A stretch of 7,994 nucleotides of DNA, from the NCBI GenBank assembly GCA_017548245.1, contig JAFYMU010000184.1:1-7994 (forward strand). Reading direction: 5' to 3'. The stretch is from Kiritimatiellia bacterium. GTDB taxonomy: Bacteria; Verrucomicrobiota; Kiritimatiellia; RFP12; DVOR01. Positions 5,799-7,994 of the stretch are shown one piece after another. A program made the position numbers and the translations under genes. Position 1 is the first letter of the stretch. Each line of letters starts with the position of its first letter. The notes beneath the pieces are model-generated. The model ran no database searches and was not told the DNA's origin. It saw nothing but the letters and a program-made list of their open reading frames with translations.

Positions 5799-7210
5799 GG
5801 TAACGTCGGGGTTGCGAGGTCTTGCTTGGGTAAGCAGTAGAACAAATGGTCAGGGGGAAGCACCAGCGTGGCAAGCGTTTGGCGCGAGGGCGTCGGAGGC
5901 CCCTTGGTCAGGGTACCGCCATCAATAAAACGCAAGTCCGCGTGTTGCATCTCGGAAATCGGCAGGAGTTGGGTGGAACGCAAGAGCCACATGAGCGACG
6001 CACTTGCAACTGGATCGTTGGAGAAGAGGGTGACGCGCGGTGGGGTTTTTCCAGTCTTGCGAAGGAGGTCGGCGAGCGTTTGAAGGGTGTGCGAGGTGTT
6101 CGCCACTGCATCGTATTGCTGATGGCGGGCCGTTAATTGGAACATGCCAAAGCCAAGCACGGCTACCGTGCTGCAACCGAGCAGCAAGCGGACCCAGAGC
6201 CAACGGAATTCGGAGAGCAGGAAACTAATTAAGAGCGCCGATTGGATAATCCACGAGGCGGTAAAGATGGAACCCTCGGGGAAGGCAAAGGCGGTAATAC
6301 CGCAGAGCGGGAAGAGAATGGCAATTACCTTTTCCCAACGCTTATCGTGTTTGCGGAAGAGGCGGAGGATGACGATGAGCCACGCTAACAGACCAAAGCC
6401 CCCGAGACCATACCAAAGGATGTGATGGAGGGCGTGGTTTTTGAGGTGGGGCCAAAAGGCGGTTAAAGAGGGATAGACGAGGGGTGCATTCCAATCGAAG
6501 AAGACGCCGAGGGCAACGAAGAGGGGAATGACACCCACGAGGGTGAGCACGTGGCCCGTGTGCCAATAGAGGCAGAGGCGACGCCACCCAACGCCAATGC
6601 AGACGGTTGGAATTAAGATGACTAAGAGCCAGAGTGCGGCGGTATCGGCAAGAATGGTGAGCGCCATCAGTGCGCCCAAGATGGCCGCCGAGGCATAACC
6701 AGGCCACTGGACATAGGCGCGTGCCGAGATGAGCAGTAAGAGGAAGAGCAGTAATTGGAAGGTGAGGGGAATGAAGTCGCGTCCAAAATCAAAGAAGGCT
6801 GGCGCGACAGCGATAAAGAGGGCGACCCAAAAGGGCGAGTCTTCGGTTCCTAAAAGCCCGCCACGCCGTTTTAAGCCCAGCGCAGGAATCAGACTCAACA
6901 AGAGCACTGCGAGCACCATGGGGAAGAGGCGATAGGTGCGCAAACTGTATTCGGTGCCATGTTGGACGCCAAAGAATTGAACGAAGACGGCGGCTAAACG
7001 GTGAAAGGGCGTGCTAGAGGCCACCCTTTCAGGGGGAAGCACGGCTGGCGGGGTGAGGGATTCGGCCGATCTTGCAGTGGCAAAGAGGTGAGGCGCTTCG
7101 TGGCCATTGGGGAGGGGATTGGTGATGACACGAAAAGAGAACCAACACCCCACGCTAAGCAGGAGGGCGTACAGCGCAATGAGTAAGAAGGACTTCAGTT
7201 TCGAAGACAT
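5795..7210 (-). CDS. Polytopic membrane protein, possibly a GT-C fold glycosyltransferase-like protein
   Basis: A 471-residue protein I do not recognise with certainty. Residues 8-29 form a first transmembrane segment, followed by a roughly 65-residue, probably periplasmic loop containing NGHEAPHLFA (Glu38), then about ten hydrophobic segments between 96 and 360, and a soluble C-terminal part of about 110 residues (361-471). One long outer loop after the first helix with an acidic residue, and the stretch APAFFDFGRDFIPLTFQLLLF (residues 137-157), recall lipid-linked-sugar-using GT-C enzymes (ArnT/PMT/GT39-like). That assignment is inference from topology and weak motif likeness; no catalytic residue is proved. 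The ATG at 7210 is chosen because the first helix starts there and a promoter lies just upstream; a longer frame to 7369 would cross that promoter and the terminator. It is the first gene of the operon and overlaps the exosortase by 4 nt. Confidence 0.8.
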   Translation of the reverse strand: MSSKLKSFLLIALYALLLSVGCWFSFRVITNPLPNGHEAPHLFATARSAESLTPPAVLPPERVASSTPFHRLAAVFVQFFGVQHGTEYSLRTYRLFPMVLAVLLLSLIPALGLKRRGGLLGTEDSPFWVALFIAVAPAFFDFGRDFIPLTFQLLLFLLLLISARAYVQWPGYASAAILGALMALTILADTAALWLLVILIPTVCIGVGWRRLCLYWHTGHVLTLVGVIPLFVALGVFFDWNAPLVYPSLTAFWPHLKNHALHHILWYGLGGFGLLAWLIVILRLFRKHDKRWEKVIAILFPLCGITAFAFPEGSIFTASWIIQSALLISFLLSEFRWLWVRLLLGCSTVAVLGFGMFQLTARHQQYDAVANTSHTLQTLADLLRKTGKTPPRVTLFSNDPVASASLMWLLRSTQLLPISEMQHADLRFIDGGTLTKGPPTPSRQTLATLVLPPDHLFYCLPKQDLATPTLP

Positions 7211-7217
7211 CCCAAAA

Positions 7218-7247
7218 ATTATACCAAAGCTCTCTCGTATTTGTCTA
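7218..7247 (-). promoter_or_regulatory. Sigma70-type promoter of the eight-gene operon
   Basis: On the minus strand a -35 box TAGACA (7247-7242, five of six matches to TTGACA) is separated by 18 nt from a perfect -10 box TATAAT (7223-7218). The bases TGG directly before the -10 box form an extended -10 element. Only 7 nt (TTTTGGG) separate the -10 box from the ATG at 7210, so transcription should start at or one base before the start codon. It is the only convincing promoter seen in the window. Confidence 0.8.
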
Positions 7248-7271
7248 AAGGAGGGAAAAATAGAGGAGGGG

Positions 7272-7315
7272 ATGAATAAAACAAAACCGCCCTGCGGGTG
7301 CAGAACGGTTTTGTT
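7272..7315 (-). terminator. Intrinsic terminator of the LsrF-type aldolase gene
   Basis: A hairpin at 7280-7315: the outer 10 bp (AACAAAACCG with CGGTTTTGTT) pair perfectly and the inner 6 bp pair with two G-U wobbles, giving a 16-bp stem closed by the loop ACCC. On the minus strand it is followed by TTTATTC, so with the last stem bases it gives a T-rich tail. It starts 16 nt after the aldolase stop and separates that gene from the promoter of the next operon. Confidence 0.9.
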
Positions 7316-7331
7316 GGACTCGCACAGATGC

Positions 7332-7994
7332 TTACTTGGAGAGATCCTGGTACATCTGATAAGCTTCATCCGGCTTGAGGCCCTTGTGAATCACAGCGGC
7401 GACAGCGCGAATCATTGCAGCGGGATTTTCCGACTGGAAGACGTTACGGCCCATGTCCACACCTGCGGCGCCATCATTGATTGCGCGATAGGCGAGTTCC
7501 AAAGCGTCACGTTCAGGGATCTTCTTACCGCCAGCGATCACGATCGGCACAGGGCAGGAAGCGGTCACGGTTTCGAAGCCTTCGGTGTAGTAGGTCTTCA
7601 CGATGTTAGCGCCGTTTTCAGCGCACATACGCGAGGCCAAACGGAAGTACTTCGCATCACGCGTCATCTGCTTACCCACAGCGGTCACGCCCATCACGGG
7701 GATGCCATACTTCTGGCCGATATCCACGGTGTGATAGAGGTTGGCCATCGTCTTGGCTTCCATGAGTTCGTCACCCACAGCGACCATCACAGCCATTGCG
7801 GCGGCGTTGGTGCGGATTGCATCTTCAGCCGAGATGACCACGTTGTCGTTGAGGTTCGTGAGGATGGAGGAACCTGCGTCAGAACGCAAGCACACGGGGA
7901 TCGTCGAGGTCGGAGGAATGACCGAACGGAGGATGCCGCGGGTGCACATCAAGCAGTCCGCGTACTTCATCAACGGAACGATCGAGAGGTCAAC
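7332..7994 (-). CDS. lsrF: LsrF/DhnA-type class I aldolase (partial, 5' end outside the window)
   Basis: The C-terminal 220 residues of a TIM-barrel class I aldolase. The frame stays open through base 7994 (VDLSIVPLMKYADCLMCTRG aligns with the LsrF stretch before its MCTRGILRS motif), so the apparent start at 7973 is a Leu codon inside the gene. The expected Schiff-base lysine is in NIVKTYY (codon 7598-7596). PVPIVIAGGKK followed by PERDALE, and the phosphate-binding GVDMGRNVFQS, are highly like E. coli LsrF, which cleaves phospho-DPD derived from autoinducer AI-2 by a thiolase reaction. Without other lsr genes in view the substrate here may instead be a fructose-bisphosphate-like sugar phosphate. 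One residue is missing relative to E. coli after KTYY (TEGF instead of VEKGF). The gene ends in its own terminator and is a separate unit. Confidence 0.88.
   Translation of the reverse strand, partial: VDLSIVPLMKYADCLMCTRGILRSVIPPTSTIPVCLRSDAGSSILTNLNDNVVISAEDAIRTNAAAMAVMVAVGDELMEAKTMANLYHTVDIGQKYGIPVMGVTAVGKQMTRDAKYFRLASRMCAENGANIVKTYYTEGFETVTASCPVPIVIAGGKKIPERDALELAYRAINDGAAGVDMGRNVFQSENPAAMIRAVAAVIHKGLKPDEAYQMYQDLSK

Larger units (their letters stand above)
7211..7331. other. Only intergenic region of the window
   Basis: This 121-bp gap holds the aldolase terminator, a purine-rich strip on the plus strand (7250-7271), and the operon promoter. I see no room for a riboswitch or leader peptide between the promoter and the ATG at 7210, and no plus-strand gene. 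Confidence 0.75.

Noticed and set aside
7211..7331. Riboswitch or attenuator in the intergenic region
   Set aside because: The only strong hairpin is the aldolase terminator, which lies upstream of the promoter of the next operon. No leader RNA remains after the predicted transcription start.
7211..7369. 53-residue N-terminal extension of the first membrane protein
   Set aside because: It would run through the aldolase stop region, a strong terminator and the promoter, and its sequence has no homology-like features. The true start lies at the first transmembrane helix.
7332..7973. Aldolase gene starting at 7973
   Set aside because: The codon there is TTG, a conserved Leu position in the LsrF-like stretch, and the frame stays open and alignable up to the window edge. 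The gene is therefore partial, not short.
1..7994. CRISPR arrays, tRNA genes, insertion sequences, phage genes or PEP-CTERM substrate genes
   Set aside because: No regularly spaced repeats, cloverleaf-like sequences, transposase motifs, inverted terminal repeats or C-terminal sorting tails were found on either strand.

Overview
The window is a bacterial, nearly gap-free, moderately GC-rich stretch in which every supported gene lies on the minus strand, so transcription runs from right to left. The gene content fits an anaerobic or facultative Gram-negative bacterium: a pyruvate formate-lyase activase type radical SAM enzyme, a PflX-like radical SAM protein and an exosortase fused to an EpsI-type domain. 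I infer a member of the PVC group (Verrucomicrobiota, Kiritimatiellota or Lentisphaerota) from the exosortase, but no rRNA or other phylogenetic marker is present to prove it.

Layout in transcription order. (1) At 7332-7994 is the 3' part of an LsrF/DhnA-type class I aldolase gene that begins outside the window and ends in a strong intrinsic terminator (7272-7315). (2) A 121-bp intergenic gap (7211-7331) holds that terminator and a near-consensus sigma70-type promoter, whose -10 box lies only 7 nt before the next start codon, predicting a leaderless mRNA. (3) From 7210 to the left edge runs one apparent operon of eight genes: a polytopic GT-C-like membrane protein, the exosortase/EpsI fusion, a small DUF192 protein, pflA, a KtrB-type potassium channel subunit, a PflX-like radical SAM protein, an FmdB-type zinc ribbon protein, and a D-hexose-6-phosphate mutarotase cut by the left edge. 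Neighbouring genes overlap by 4 nt (ATGA, three times) or 8 nt, or are 12 to 29 nt apart. Later genes have clear Shine-Dalgarno sites where they are not tightly coupled.

Functionally the operon looks like a patchwork. Its first two genes form an envelope module: a GT-C-like protein and the protease/transpeptidase of an exosortase sorting system. The rest are housekeeping or anaerobic-metabolism genes (glycyl radical enzyme activation, K+ uptake, sugar phosphate anomer conversion). The most unusual items are the four-cysteine, zinc-ribbon-like insertion inside the exosortase/EpsI fusion, the unclassified membrane protein co-translated with it, and the predicted leaderless start of the whole operon. 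I see no CRISPR array, tRNA, rRNA, insertion sequence, phage gene or long repeat.
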